Assembly (NCBI RefSeq): GCF_021325795.1
Contig: NZ_JAHPZX010000002.1
Coordinates: 1,178,001-1,242,000, forward strand
Direction of reading: 5' to 3'
Length of the DNA stretch: 64,000 nucleotides
Origin: Bordetella sp. LUAb4
Lineage (GTDB): Bacteria; Pseudomonadota; Gammaproteobacteria; Burkholderiales; Burkholderiaceae_B
This document shows, one piece after another, positions 45,233 through 55,896 of the stretch. The stretch's first letter is position 1, and each line of letters opens with the position of its first letter. The translations under genes were made by a program, and so were the position numbers. The notes under the pieces were generated by a model, which was given only the letters and a program-made list of their open reading frames with translations, did no database searches and had not been told where the DNA came from.

Positions 45233-45976
45233 TCATCCTTGCGGGCCTTCCCCACCGCCGCGCTTGATGTGCCTGGACAGCAGGCCGGGACCCCCACGCT
45301 GGCGGATCTCGCTGAGCAACTCGCTATGCTGCAGCTGCACGCGCACCTTCAAGGCGTTGCGCACATGGCGGCCCATCGCCGCGCGTGCACCTTCAGCGTC
45401 GCGCCGTGAGATGGCCTCGCAGATTTCCGCGTGCTCGTCCAGCACTTGCCGCCGTCTTTCCTCGATCACCAACGTGGACACATTGCGATAGGCCGACAAC
45501 GTGTCCGATGTGATGAGCAGAAATTTGAGCAGGAATTTATTGTGCGCGGCACGATAGATGGCCTCATGGAACACGCGGTTGTGCTCGTTCATGCGGTCGG
45601 GCTCGTCCGTGATTTCCTTTTCGGCCTGCACCAGGTGACGCAAGGTGGCGATCTCGGCCTCGGTGGCATGCTCGGCCGCTGACGCGGCGGCGGCGCCTTC
45701 CAGCAGCTCGCGCACCGTATACAGCTGCTGCATGGCAGCGTCGTCGATGGACGCGACGACCAGGCCCCGCCGCGGATGCGGCGTCAGCAGTCCCTCATTT
45801 TCCAGGCGGCGCAGGCCTTCGCGTACCGGCGTGCGGCTGATCCCCAGCCACTCGGCCACCTTGTATTCGGAGACACGATCGCCAGGCTTGATGTCGTTGG
45901 CCAGGATGGCGTCCCGCACAGCGTCGTAGGCGATGTCGCCCAGCAGAGCCTGGGAATCGGCAATTGTCTTCTTCAT
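45233..45976 (-). CDS. GntR-family regulator with FCD domain
   Basis: 247 aa. N-terminal GntR winged helix: AYDAVRDAILANDIKPGDRV, SEYKVAEWLGISRTPVREGL, and RRLENEGLLTPHPRRGLVV. The C-terminal FCD all-helical ligand domain contains the metal-binding pattern HNRVFHEAIYRAAHN and LDEHAEICEAI and HVRNALKV. It is convergent with the MmgE/PrpD pair and is the likely regulator of the 37825-45210 carboxylate module. FCD members usually bind carboxylates. Confidence 0.92.
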   Translation of the reverse strand: MKKTIADSQALLGDIAYDAVRDAILANDIKPGDRVSEYKVAEWLGISRTPVREGLRRLENEGLLTPHPRRGLVVASIDDAAMQQLYTVRELLEGAAAASAAEHATEAEIATLRHLVQAEKEITDEPDRMNEHNRVFHEAIYRAAHNKFLLKFLLITSDTLSAYRNVSTLVIEERRRQVLDEHAEICEAISRRDAEGARAAMGRHVRNALKVRVQLQHSELLSEIRQRGGPGLLSRHIKRGGGEGPQG

Positions 45977-46194
45977 CAGGGATGATCTCGTTTCCCACGT
46001 TTACCAGGCCGCAGCATAACGCAGCAAGGCCATCCTTGCCTCGGCCAGGCGCTCGCGCGGCATCCCTGGCCAAGCCGGCAATGTCGATCCAAATCAAATT
46101 CATTTGTCGGCGTGCGCCCTGGCTCGTAGAGTAGCGGATATGCCACGTCCCCCTGGCACCGGCCCCTTTTCCCCGCGAACACCCGCCGCAGACG

Positions 46195-47826
46195 ATGACT
46201 TCCACGCAAAACGTGACTGCCACTCAAAACACCCCGCAGCCCCTGCCTGCCGTGGATGCCCCGACGCTCAAGCGCTGGCTGCACGACGGCGGCGAAATCG
46301 CCCTGCTGGATGTGCGCGAACACGGCCAATACGGCGAGGCGCATCCTTTCTACGCCACGACGCTGCCCTATAGCCGCCTGGAAATCGAAGTCACGCGCCT
46401 GGTGCCCCGGCGCGCCACCCGCATCGTGCTGCTGGATGAGGGCGACGGCGTATCGCAACGCGCCGCGCGGGCGCTGCAAGCGTCGGGTTACAGCGATGTC
46501 CGCGCACTGGAAGGCGGCATGCCAGCCTGGCGCGCGGCCGGTTTCGGCGTTTTTGCGGGAGTCAACCTGCCCAGTAAAACCTTCGGCGAACTGGCCGAAC
46601 ATCAGTGGCACACCCCGCGCATCAGCGCGACGGACCTGGCCGAACGCCAACAGCGCGGCGATGACCTCATCGTGCTGGACGGCCGCCCCTACGCGGAATA
46701 CGGCAAGATGAACATCCCGGGTGCCATCTGCTGCCCGAATGGCGAATTGGCTCTGCGCGCGCTGCAGTTGGCCCCCGACCCCGCAACCACCATCGTTATC
46801 AATTGCGCCGGACGCACGCGCAGCATCATCGGCGCGCAGACGCTCATCGACCTGGGTGTGCCCAATCCCGTGCTGGCGCTGGAGAACGGTACGCAAGGCT
46901 GGTATCTGGCCGACCTGCAACTGGAACATGGCTCAAACCGCAAATATCCCGAGGCCGTCGATATGGCGCAATTGCCGGTGCTGCGTGAGCGCGCCCGGCG
47001 GCTCGCCCGGCACCTGTCGGTGTCTGTCGTCGACGCCCGCCAGGTACGCGCCTGGTTGGACGAGTCCGGCCGCAATATCTTCCTGTGCGATGTGCGCACG
47101 CCGGAGGAATATGCCGCGGGGACGCTGCCCGGCGCGCAGCACACGCCCGGCGGCCAATTGATCCAGGCCACGGATCAATATGTCGGGGTGCGTGGCGCGC
47201 GCATCGTGCTGTTCGATGACGAAGGCGTGCGTGCCCTGGTGGTCGCCGCCTGGCTTACCCGCCTGGGCTGGGACGTCCATGTGCTGCCGGGGGGAGTGAG
47301 CGCCAAGGAATTGCAGCCAGGGTCAGGCGCCGCCGCCGCGGCGACTGACGCCTTGGTTTCCCCGACGTTCGAAGCCATCGCCGCCACCGATCTCGCCGCC
47401 GCCATGCAGCAAGGCGCGGCCTTGATCGACGTCCGCCCCAGCATGAGCTACCGCAAGGCCCATGTACGCGGCGCGCGCTGGTCCATCCGCCCACGCCTGC
47501 AAGCACTGGCGCTAACGCCGGAAGCCGACGTGGTGCTGCTGGCCGACGATGCCGGCGTCGCCGCCCTGGCCGCGCGCGAGCTGGCTGGCCTGGGCATCTT
47601 GCGCGTGCGCGTCAACGCAGACGGGCCGGCCTCCTGGCGTGATGCCGGCCTGCCGGTCGAAGCCAGTCCCGACCTGCCCGCCAACGCCGACTGCATCGAC
47701 TATCTGTTCTTCGTCCATGACCGCCACGACGGCAACAAGGAGGCCGCGCGGCAATACCTTGCCTGGGAAACCAATCTGCTCAATCAGGTAGACGCGCAGG
47801 AACTCGCGGGGTTCCGGCTGTCCTAG
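46195..47826 (+). CDS. four-domain rhodanese-like sulfurtransferase
   Basis: 543 aa, cytosolic. Four rhodanese-like domains can be traced: about 20-120 (LLDVREHGQYGEAH), 140-240 (VLDGRPYAEYGKMNIPGA), 270-370 (LCDVRTPEEYAAGTLPGA) and 390-490 (LIDVRPSMSYRKAHVRGA). Only domain 2 has a catalytic loop with Cys204 (NCAGRTRS); the equivalent loops of domains 1, 3 and 4 read DEGDGVS, DDEGVRA and DDAGVAA. One active site with three possibly structural domains. Divergent from the GntR gene; sulfur-transfer role likely, acceptor unknown. A CAAAT-TC-ATTTG palindrome lies at 46095-46106 upstream. Confidence 0.85.
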   Translation: MTSTQNVTATQNTPQPLPAVDAPTLKRWLHDGGEIALLDVREHGQYGEAHPFYATTLPYSRLEIEVTRLVPRRATRIVLLDEGDGVSQRAARALQASGYSDVRALEGGMPAWRAAGFGVFAGVNLPSKTFGELAEHQWHTPRISATDLAERQQRGDDLIVLDGRPYAEYGKMNIPGAICCPNGELALRALQLAPDPATTIVINCAGRTRSIIGAQTLIDLGVPNPVLALENGTQGWYLADLQLEHGSNRKYPEAVDMAQLPVLRERARRLARHLSVSVVDARQVRAWLDESGRNIFLCDVRTPEEYAAGTLPGAQHTPGGQLIQATDQYVGVRGARIVLFDDEGVRALVVAAWLTRLGWDVHVLPGGVSAKELQPGSGAAAAATDALVSPTFEAIAATDLAAAMQQGAALIDVRPSMSYRKAHVRGARWSIRPRLQALALTPEADVVLLADDAGVAALAARELAGLGILRVRVNADGPASWRDAGLPVEASPDLPANADCIDYLFFVHDRHDGNKEAARQYLAWETNLLNQVDAQELAGFRLS

Positions 47827-47927
47827 GGATCTGAAGGTGAGTCCTCGCGTAAAAAATCGATCCGCGCGATGAAGCGAATCACCTTACGGAGCAAGAATTT
47901 TCGGATGAACAATAAGACCTTCGAGTA

Positions 47928-47964
47928 ATAGTCTCCGTCTATAAGGTCCATTACAACAATGACC
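47928..47964. promoter_or_regulatory. OxyR-like site upstream of katG
   Basis: ATAG-N7-CTAT-N7-ATTA-N7-GACC fits the spacing of the OxyR consensus (ATAG-N7-CTAT-N7-ATAG-N7-CTAT); the first two quarter-sites are exact and the last two poor. It lies about 180 bp before katG in the 315-bp gap 47827-48141. A TATAGT further down (near 47987) could be the -10 box. No gene seen in the gap. Confidence 0.5.
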
Positions 47965-48036
47965 TTTAAGATTTTGTCAGCTGGCGTATAGTCGATTCCG
48001 CCCTACCCTACGGGGCGACACCGACCGCCCCGCTGA

Positions 48037-50403
<2,367 letters not shown>

Positions 50404-50457
50404 TCCGCCAGGCCAGGTTGGGGATGGCGCGGTTCGCGCTGTCCCCACCTGGATCCG

Positions 50458-50495
50458 AAAGGCCCGGTTTGGACGGTGGTCCGGCCGGGCTTTTC
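50458..50495. terminator. katG terminator
   Basis: AAAGGCCCGG pairs with CCGGGCTTTT (one wobble), with an internal GGACGGTGGTCC loop hairpin, followed by TTTTC. It also lies just past the end of the convergent phage-like gene. Confidence 0.75.
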
Positions 50496-50499
50496 TTCA

Positions 50500-51870
50500 T
50501 CAGATTTGCGCGCTGCAAAAGATGCTGAGGTTGAGCAGCGCGGTGCCGTTATTGACCGCCGCGAAAATCGCGAAGGAGTGGTAGCCCTCCGTCGGCCCCA
50601 CCGCCACGCCCAGGAAGGTCAGACATCCCCAGTAGCCGTTCACCGTTGCAGTGTAGTTAACGGGATAACCTATATTCCAGCCCCCCGAATCGAGTTGTGC
50701 GCCAACAGTGACCGTACCCGGCGTCGCGGTGAGATAGCCTGATCCCGTCACCTGGATATCGGTGCTCGAGTCTGGCCACAGCACCATGCCTACCGTATTG
50801 CTGAGTTGCTGGACGCTGGCGCTGCTCACCCCGTTGGAGATGCTGGTATATCCGACCACCTTACGGCGGTTGAACCAGGACGCAACCAGTCTCGCCTGGT
50901 TTGTCCATTCGAACTGGCCCAAAGTGTTGGGGATGAGACGGCCCACCAGCGTTCGCGTTGGATCGCCGTTTTTGATCTCGACGCCATCACTATGCCTTGC
51001 ATGGGCGACGCCATCCGCGACACGGCCTGCCTCCAAGGCAATCCCGCCACTGCCGTTGTCCTTGGCGAAAATAAGATAGGAGGTAGAGGCCGTCATCGCC
51101 ACATTGGTAATCGCGACGCCGGCCGCGGGGACTCGATACTGTCGTCCATTGATCACCAAGCCATTCCCGTTGCAAGGGACCAACCGGCACTCCGTCGGCG
51201 AGACGTAGAGGAACTGACATTGGCCATGCTCACGCGCCAGGATTTCGTAGCGTGCGGTCGTGGCGTTCCACGTCATCAAACCCACGCCGGTCACTTCGAT
51301 ATCGGACCCGACATTCGCCGCCGGAATACTCGCTGCCGGGAAGATGGGTATGGTCTGCCCTGCCGAATAAACCCCCAGCGCCGCACGTGCGGACTCGGCG
51401 TTTTCGGTCAGGGCAGTGATAACGCGCGGTTGCGTGAAATAGAGGTGGGCAGCCCCCTCGGGTACCGCGTCGGTATCGTCCGGATAGGGGCTCAACTCGA
51501 TGTACGCCGCGCCCGACCAGCGATAGATACGGTTGTCATCCAGCGCGACATAGATCTTGCCCGGCTCGCCCACCGCGGGAAACGCCGCGAGGCCGCTGAA
51601 CTCCAGCACGTCGTCGACGTAGCTCGGCAGATAAGCCGCGGGGATCTTGCTATCGCTGCCCAGGGGCGCGACACCGTCGGCGGCACCTTTCTGCGCCAAC
51701 GGCACAGCGGCGCTTCCCGTCGCTTGCGCCGCATCCGCGGCAGCCTGCGCGGCGGCCGCCCGCGTGCTTAATTCATCGATGTTTGCATTGGTCTTGCCGA
51801 AGGCCGTGCGTACCGGATCGCCGGTGCCGTCATTGGGATTCTGGCCGAGATAGATGGTTTGTAGCGTCAT
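50500..51870 (-). CDS. phage tail-fibre-like protein (orphan)
   Basis: 456 aa. The opening TIYLGQNPNDGTGDPVRTAF then GKTNANIDEL, an Ala-rich coiled segment, and LGSDSKIPAAYLPSYVDDVL, GKIYVALDDNRIYRWSGAAY, VPEGAAHLYFTQPRV are typical of tail-fibre or collar proteins of Caudoviricetes infecting Burkholderiales. The C-terminus is a beta-rich Gly/Ser/Thr domain, possibly receptor binding. The frame is intact, but no other phage gene lies nearby, so it is a prophage relic or an adopted gene. Ribosome-binding site weak. Confidence 0.75.
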   Translation of the reverse strand: MTLQTIYLGQNPNDGTGDPVRTAFGKTNANIDELSTRAAAAQAAADAAQATGSAAVPLAQKGAADGVAPLGSDSKIPAAYLPSYVDDVLEFSGLAAFPAVGEPGKIYVALDDNRIYRWSGAAYIELSPYPDDTDAVPEGAAHLYFTQPRVITALTENAESARAALGVYSAGQTIPIFPAASIPAANVGSDIEVTGVGLMTWNATTARYEILAREHGQCQFLYVSPTECRLVPCNGNGLVINGRQYRVPAAGVAITNVAMTASTSYLIFAKDNGSGGIALEAGRVADGVAHARHSDGVEIKNGDPTRTLVGRLIPNTLGQFEWTNQARLVASWFNRRKVVGYTSISNGVSSASVQQLSNTVGMVLWPDSSTDIQVTGSGYLTATPGTVTVGAQLDSGGWNIGYPVNYTATVNGYWGCLTFLGVAVGPTEGYHSFAIFAAVNNGTALLNLSIFCSAQI

Positions 51871-51892
51871 GTCGCGTATTCACTTGAGGAAT

Positions 51893-51916
51893 AAAAAAAT
51901 CCGCCTGCCGGCGGAT
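51893..51916 (-). terminator. intrinsic terminator upstream of the tail-fibre-like gene
   Basis: On the minus strand ATCCGCC-GGCA-GGCGGAT is followed by seven Ts. It lies between the group II intron's 3' end and the phage-like gene start, so it stops read-through into that gene or once ended a lost upstream gene. Confidence 0.8.
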
Positions 51917-51976
51917 GGTTGAGTGACGCTGCATGGCCATCGGGTAGGGTGAGGGGTCACCCCCTCAGCCCTCCCA

Positions 51977-52011
51977 CACCACCGTACGTGCGGTTCCGCA
52001 TACGGCGGTTC
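51977..52011 (-). ncRNA. group II intron domain V
   Basis: Minus strand: GAACCGCCGTATGCGG, then an ACCGCACG loop side and TACGGTGGTG, giving the 34-35 nt catalytic hairpin expected near the intron 3' end. It overlaps the RT stop codon at 52010-52012. Confidence 0.8.
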
Positions 52012-53467
52012 AGCTGATACGCTGGAGGCGACCCACCGTGTCGCGGATCGAGATCAGACCCAGCCCAGTGAAGTAGGCGTTAGGTAACGCCTGCTTCAAG
52101 TGCGAGGCCTCTGCATTCCACCAAGGCCCACGGCCGTTGACGCTGGACTTCCACGCCCGTTCAGGGCCCAGGCCCATAGCGGTCAGTTTGCGCGCTCGTG
52201 TCCGTGGACGTTTCCACTGCCGCCATAGCAGACAGCGCAACCGGCGCCGTACCCAACCATCCAGCTTCCTCATCCGGCCTTGCTGCAGGCTCAGCCGGAA
52301 GTAGGTTGCCCAACCCCGTAATAGCGGGTTCAGCACCTGGATCGTTCGGGCCAGTGACCAGCCGCGCCCTTCACGCACAATGTCCCGCACCCGATCCATC
52401 AATCGCCTGATGCTCTCCGGTGCGATCCGGATGTGCGCCTGCTTTAACCGCACAGCCACCCGGTACCCCAGGAACTTGCGTGTCCCGGGCCGAGCCACCG
52501 CGCTCTTGGCCTCGTTGATACGCAGCCTCAAGGCCTTCTCGAGATAGGCCCTGGTGCTGCGCATCACCCGCTCGCCCGACCGCTTGCTTCCGACATAAAT
52601 GTTGCAGTCGTCCGCGTAGCGGCAGAACGCCAGGCCTCGGCGCTCCAGTCTACGGTCCAGATCGCTGAGCAAGATGTTTGACAGCAGCGGCGACAGCGGA
52701 CCGCCTTGCGGCGTTCCCTGCGTTCGCGCCTGTTCCAGTCCCTCGGCCATCACCCCCGCTTGCAGGAAGCGGCGGATCAGCTTCAGAACCTCTCTGTCTT
52801 GCACCTGCCGCGCCACCCGGGCCATCAGCACATCGTGGTCAACCCGGTCGAAGAACTTCTCCAAGTCCAGGTCCACCACCCAATGCCGCCCGCCCTGCAC
52901 GTAGGTCTGCGCCTGACGCACCGCGTCCAACGCACTTCGCCCAGGCCGGAAGCCGAAGCTGCTCGCCGAGAACGTCGGCTCATAGATCGGTTGTAGCACT
53001 TGGTGTAATGCCTGCTGGATGAGCCGATCCACCACCGTCGGCACGCCCAGCGTCCGTACCCCGCCTTGCGGCTTCGGTATGTCCACACGGCGCACCGCCC
53101 GCGGCATATACGTCCCTGCCAGCAGTGTCGCTCTTACACTGTGCCAGTGCGTCTTCAACCAGGTGCCAAGGTCTTCCACGGTCATACCGTCTACGCCGGC
53201 CGACCCCTTGTTCCTCAGCACCCGCTTGTACGCCTGAACCATGTTCGAGCGCTCCACGACCCGCTGCATCAGCGAATCGTCCTCCGATTTCGTTTGCCCA
53301 GGTGTCGCTGTGCGCGCCTTCGCACCCCGAACGCCCTCGGACAGCTTCCGGCCGCCTTCCTCGTCCAGGGCCCCTGTCGCCAGGGCTTCTGCATCCACAG
53401 CTCGCATCAAGATCACCCGTCCTACTCTCGGTATCCTCTGTTCAGGCCTTCGGTCGCGGGTTCTCAT
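52010..53467 (-). CDS. ltrA: group II intron reverse transcriptase/maturase
   Basis: 485 aa multifunctional intron-encoded protein. RT blocks: NKGSAGVDGMTVEDL, RRVDIPKPQGGVRTLGVPTV, FGFRPGRSALDAV, VVDLDLEKFFDRVDHDVLM, GTPQGGPLSPLLSNILL, and the active site CRYADDCNIYV. A thumb/maturase domain follows (WATYFRLSLQQGRM, WVRRRLRCLLWRQWKRP), ending in GPWWNAEASHLKQALPNAYF, a tail common in class C enzymes. No endonuclease (HNH) domain is apparent, also as in class C. The first 70 residues are poorly conserved; an ATG at 53407 is an alternative start. No frameshift or stop, so it may be active. Confidence 0.93.
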   Translation of the reverse strand: MRTRDRRPEQRIPRVGRVILMRAVDAEALATGALDEEGGRKLSEGVRGAKARTATPGQTKSEDDSLMQRVVERSNMVQAYKRVLRNKGSAGVDGMTVEDLGTWLKTHWHSVRATLLAGTYMPRAVRRVDIPKPQGGVRTLGVPTVVDRLIQQALHQVLQPIYEPTFSASSFGFRPGRSALDAVRQAQTYVQGGRHWVVDLDLEKFFDRVDHDVLMARVARQVQDREVLKLIRRFLQAGVMAEGLEQARTQGTPQGGPLSPLLSNILLSDLDRRLERRGLAFCRYADDCNIYVGSKRSGERVMRSTRAYLEKALRLRINEAKSAVARPGTRKFLGYRVAVRLKQAHIRIAPESIRRLMDRVRDIVREGRGWSLARTIQVLNPLLRGWATYFRLSLQQGRMRKLDGWVRRRLRCLLWRQWKRPRTRARKLTAMGLGPERAWKSSVNGRGPWWNAEASHLKQALPNAYFTGLGLISIRDTVGRLQRIS

Positions 53468-53848
53468 CGGCTCGCCGCCTTCGCCATCAACCTACTATGC
53501 CCTCTGCTGACTTCTGAGCACGCCTCTCGTCGCCTTCCGGCTTCGGTAGTCGGACTTCCCCGACACGGGCTCAGATCTCCCCGGGTATTGCACACCCACC
53601 TTCGCGCTTATACCTGTCGGATATACGTGGCACCGTTCCGTACAAGTATCGGGCTTCGACGAGTATGGCCGCCTCACCCCAATGACACGCCTCATCCGCT
53701 TCCTGTGCGTCAGGCCAGCGCTTTGCCAACCGGCTTCCTTCAGACCCCCAGTCACCCAGGTAGCCCTTGCCTTCGGCTAACTCTTCCCCTTGTCGGGCGA
53801 GTAGAGGACTTCCACCTCCTAGTGGGTGCGCCCTGCCGGGCGCACCAT

Positions 53849-53880
53849 AAAAAAAGCCTCCAGCGGAAATGGCTGGAGGC
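53849..53880 (-). terminator. intrinsic terminator used as intron target
   Basis: Minus strand: GCCTCCAGC, loop CATTTCC, GCTGGAGGC, then seven Ts and ATG directly before the intron 5' end. Before insertion it probably terminated the minus-strand gene ending at 54099. Confidence 0.88.
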
Positions 53881-54098
53881 CTGGATCAAATGGAATCGCA
53901 ATCGCGGACACGCGGTCGCAGTGATGCAGCGTATGGCGAATACTCTACGTGCATCCAGACACTGGAGCCAGATGTCTGGACATCGTCCAGACATCGCCGG
54001 GGCATCTCCAGGACCTGTGCCGAGACATCACCGCGAGACCGCTGCGATACCGCCGGAACTTCGTGGCAACGAATGAATCCGGATCGAACACTACTGCG
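53881..54098. other. intergenic region with an 11-bp hairpin
   Basis: No gene seen. At 53971-53995 a perfect inverted repeat (GATGTCTGGAC, ATC, GTCCAGACATC) is preceded by a partial CCAGACACTGGAG copy. No T tract, so it is not an ordinary terminator. Confidence 0.5.
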
Positions 54099-54689
54099 TC
54101 AGAACAATTTCTTCGCCTGCAGCGTAATGTTGAAAACGTTGTCCGGATCCTTGTATTGCGACGCGCTCTGATCGCCGATATCGATGCGCTCGTCCTGGTC
54201 GTAGGCATAGGACTTCCGCGAAAAATAGCGCACCATGCTGCCCTTGCTCAAGAGGTCATCCTTGAACAGCGCCGGACTGAAGTCCGTCTTGTGGCGATAG
54301 AAGTTGGCGCTGACGGCTACCAGCGTCCAATGGCAGACACCCTGGCCGTAGTAGTCCTCGTCCTTGAGCAGATCGAAGGTCAGCTTGCCGCGGTAGGTAT
54401 TCGGCGCGACCCGCTGCAACTCGATAGGCGCGCGATATTCCGGCACGATAGTCGCTCCCGTGAAGCGGGTCAGCGGCACGCAGTTGGGTGTGTCGACCAC
54501 ATAATCGGCAAAGCCCTTGACCGGTTCGAAGGACAGCCGCGGATCGCTCACCGTGGCCGTGATCTCGTATGTCATCCGGGCATCCGGATTCAGCTTGATG
54601 TCGGGTTTCTTGTTGGCGGCGTGCGCGGACAGGGGCGCCATGCAGGCAAGACTCAGCACGACCGGAACACAGCGCAAGGACAAGGCCAT
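54099..54689 (-). CDS. exported protein of unknown function
   Basis: 196 aa from the ATG at 54689, chosen for AGGAGGTTGGA immediately upstream. A signal peptide (LSLRCVPVVLSLACMAPLSAHA) is followed by a mature basic domain with two Cys (TPNCVPLTRF and GQGVCHWTLVAV) that could form a disulfide, and alternating beta-like stretches (ARMTYEITATVSDPRLSF, TYRGKLTFDLLKDEDYYG). Not recognised. Predicted periplasmic. Stands alone, divergent from a second small exported protein. Confidence 0.7.
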   Translation of the reverse strand: MALSLRCVPVVLSLACMAPLSAHAANKKPDIKLNPDARMTYEITATVSDPRLSFEPVKGFADYVVDTPNCVPLTRFTGATIVPEYRAPIELQRVAPNTYRGKLTFDLLKDEDYYGQGVCHWTLVAVSANFYRHKTDFSPALFKDDLLSKGSMVRYFSRKSYAYDQDERIDIGDQSASQYKDPDNVFNITLQAKKLF

Positions 54690-54862
54690 TCCAACCTCCT
54701 GTTTGGCAGAGGTGGGCATACTACCCACGAATGCGGCACCGCGACGCATCGCTGAGACAAGTGCTTGCAATATGGCCCGACAGGACAGGACAAAATGCAG
54801 GGCTTCGGCTAATTTCCATTTTCATCCCGAACCGCTCAACGACCCTCTGGAGTATTCCTTCC

Positions 54863-55348
54863 ATGCGTTCGACCGTGCAAGTCGTCACGATGCTACTGGC
54901 CGCGGCCAGCCTGTCGCCTGTTCTCGCCGATACCGCCAAGAGCGCGGGCGTGGCGCAGTTGGAAGGCAAATGGAGCTATGCCAGCGATTGCAATTTCGGC
55001 CACTACGCCGAGATGGAAGTAAAGCCGGGCGCAACCGCCACCACGGCGACCGGCAACTGGTCGGACGGCACGCGTAACGGCGGTGAAGCTGGGGAGTTGA
55101 GCGGGCGTTTCGAAGGCGGCAAGCTGTACGTGCTTCTTTGCACGGAAGACGATCTGCGTGACGGCAGCAAATGCGCCATCGGCGATCGAAAAGATGCCGG
55201 CGCGTATCTGAAGCTGGAGGGCAAGAAGCTGAGCTGGTACCGCTACTTCGGCCAAGGCGCCGATGGCAAGTACGAGAAATACGTGGATCTGCAACGCGGC
55301 ACGATGAAACCCGCCCCGGAGGACACCTGCCCGGCGGACAAAAACTGA
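54863..55348 (+). CDS. small exported protein of unknown function
   Basis: 161 aa from the ATG at 54863 (CTGGAG 10 nt upstream). Signal peptide VQVVTMLLAAASLSPVLA then a mature domain starting DTAKSAGVAQLEGKW. Four Cys (SDCNFGH, VLLCTED, SKCAIGD, DTCPAD) suggest two disulfides; the GKWSYASDC start and strand-rich pattern resemble small beta-barrel periplasmic proteins. Family not recognised. The in-frame leader from 54731 lies in the divergent promoter region and is excluded. Confidence 0.7.
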   Translation: MRSTVQVVTMLLAAASLSPVLADTAKSAGVAQLEGKWSYASDCNFGHYAEMEVKPGATATTATGNWSDGTRNGGEAGELSGRFEGGKLYVLLCTEDDLRDGSKCAIGDRKDAGAYLKLEGKKLSWYRYFGQGADGKYEKYVDLQRGTMKPAPEDTCPADKN

Positions 55349-55392
55349 AACCCGAAGCCGGCTGAAAAACGAAAAGCCCGCAGAAAAACGAA

Positions 55393-55426
55393 AAAGCGGC
55401 TAGAAGAATTATCTTCTAGCCGCTTT
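55393..55426. terminator. strong terminator between exported-protein gene and tRNA-Arg
   Basis: Perfect 15-bp stem (AAAGCGGCTAGAAGA) with loop ATTA. Reading on the minus strand it is followed by TTTTTCGTTTTT, so it terminates the tRNA; it can also stop plus-strand transcription. Confidence 0.88.
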
Positions 55427-55455
55427 AGGCTGCTTGACTGGTCAAGCAACAATAT

Positions 55456-55532
55456 TGGCGCGCCCGGCAGGATTCGAACCCACGACCCCTTGGTTCGTAG
55501 CCAAGTACTCTATCCAACTGAGCTACGGGCGC
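55456..55532 (-). tRNA. tRNA-Arg (anticodon ACG)
   Basis: Minus strand, 77 nt with encoded CCA. Acceptor GCGCCCG pairs with CGGGCGC, D arm GCTCAGTTGGATAGAGT, anticodon stem-loop CTTGG-CTACGAA-CCAAG giving anticodon ACG, T arm GTGGGTTCGAATCCTGC. All arms are intact. No integrase or duplicated tRNA 3' end was seen nearby. Confidence 0.96.
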
Positions 55533-55549
55533 TTTGGTAAAGAAGCGAG

Positions 55550-55578
55550 ATTTTAGCACAACTTTTTTGCGTATTGCA
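55550..55578 (-). promoter_or_regulatory. tRNA-Arg promoter candidate
   Basis: On the minus strand TGCAAT (55578-55573) and TAAAAT (55555-55550) are separated by 17 bp, 18 bp upstream of the tRNA. The rest of the gap to 55896 holds no recognisable gene. Confidence 0.5.
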
Positions 55579-55896
55579 CGTGCATTTCACACATGCCGCA
55601 AAACCGCCGCGCGGCTTCCCGCTTTTACCGCCTTGCTCAAATACTGCTGCGTACTCGGCGTTGCATCCGTGTCCGCGTTCAAGCAAGAACGAAACTATAG
55701 CAGAATTTTAAATCTGTGCGCAAGTCCTTCGCGACAGTTTCGGAATCACTCAGGGCCCAGGCGCGCGCGCCCCGACATCCTGGTCGGCGAGCAACGCTTG
55801 CGCATCATTGCGCGCAAGAACACCTGCCCCAGCGCCGAAGCGCGCGACGCGCAATAAACTGTGCGCTTCGCCCCGAGAACAACAGGAGAGCGCTCC

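Larger units (their letters stand above)
51939..53845 (-). mobile_element. group II intron, probably class C (IIC), complete
   Basis: About 1,907 nt on the minus strand. The 5' end is a typical GTGCGCCCGGCAGGG at 53845, followed by the leader of domain I. The 3' end runs from domain V (51977-52011) through a domain VI-like stem to CCCTACCCGAT at 51939. An intact reverse transcriptase/maturase lies in domain IV. The 5' exon is an intrinsic terminator hairpin with a T tract three bases before the boundary, the hallmark target of class C introns. Boundaries are by motif and may be off by a base or two. Confidence 0.85.

Noticed and set aside
53066-54076. 336-codon plus-strand frame crossing the intron 5' boundary
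   Set aside because: Antisense to the RT and intron RNA domains; no motif. It is a shadow of structured GC-rich DNA.
55456-55532. Prophage or island attachment site at tRNA-Arg
   Set aside because: No integrase and no duplicated tRNA 3' end found between the tRNA and the tail-fibre-like gene.
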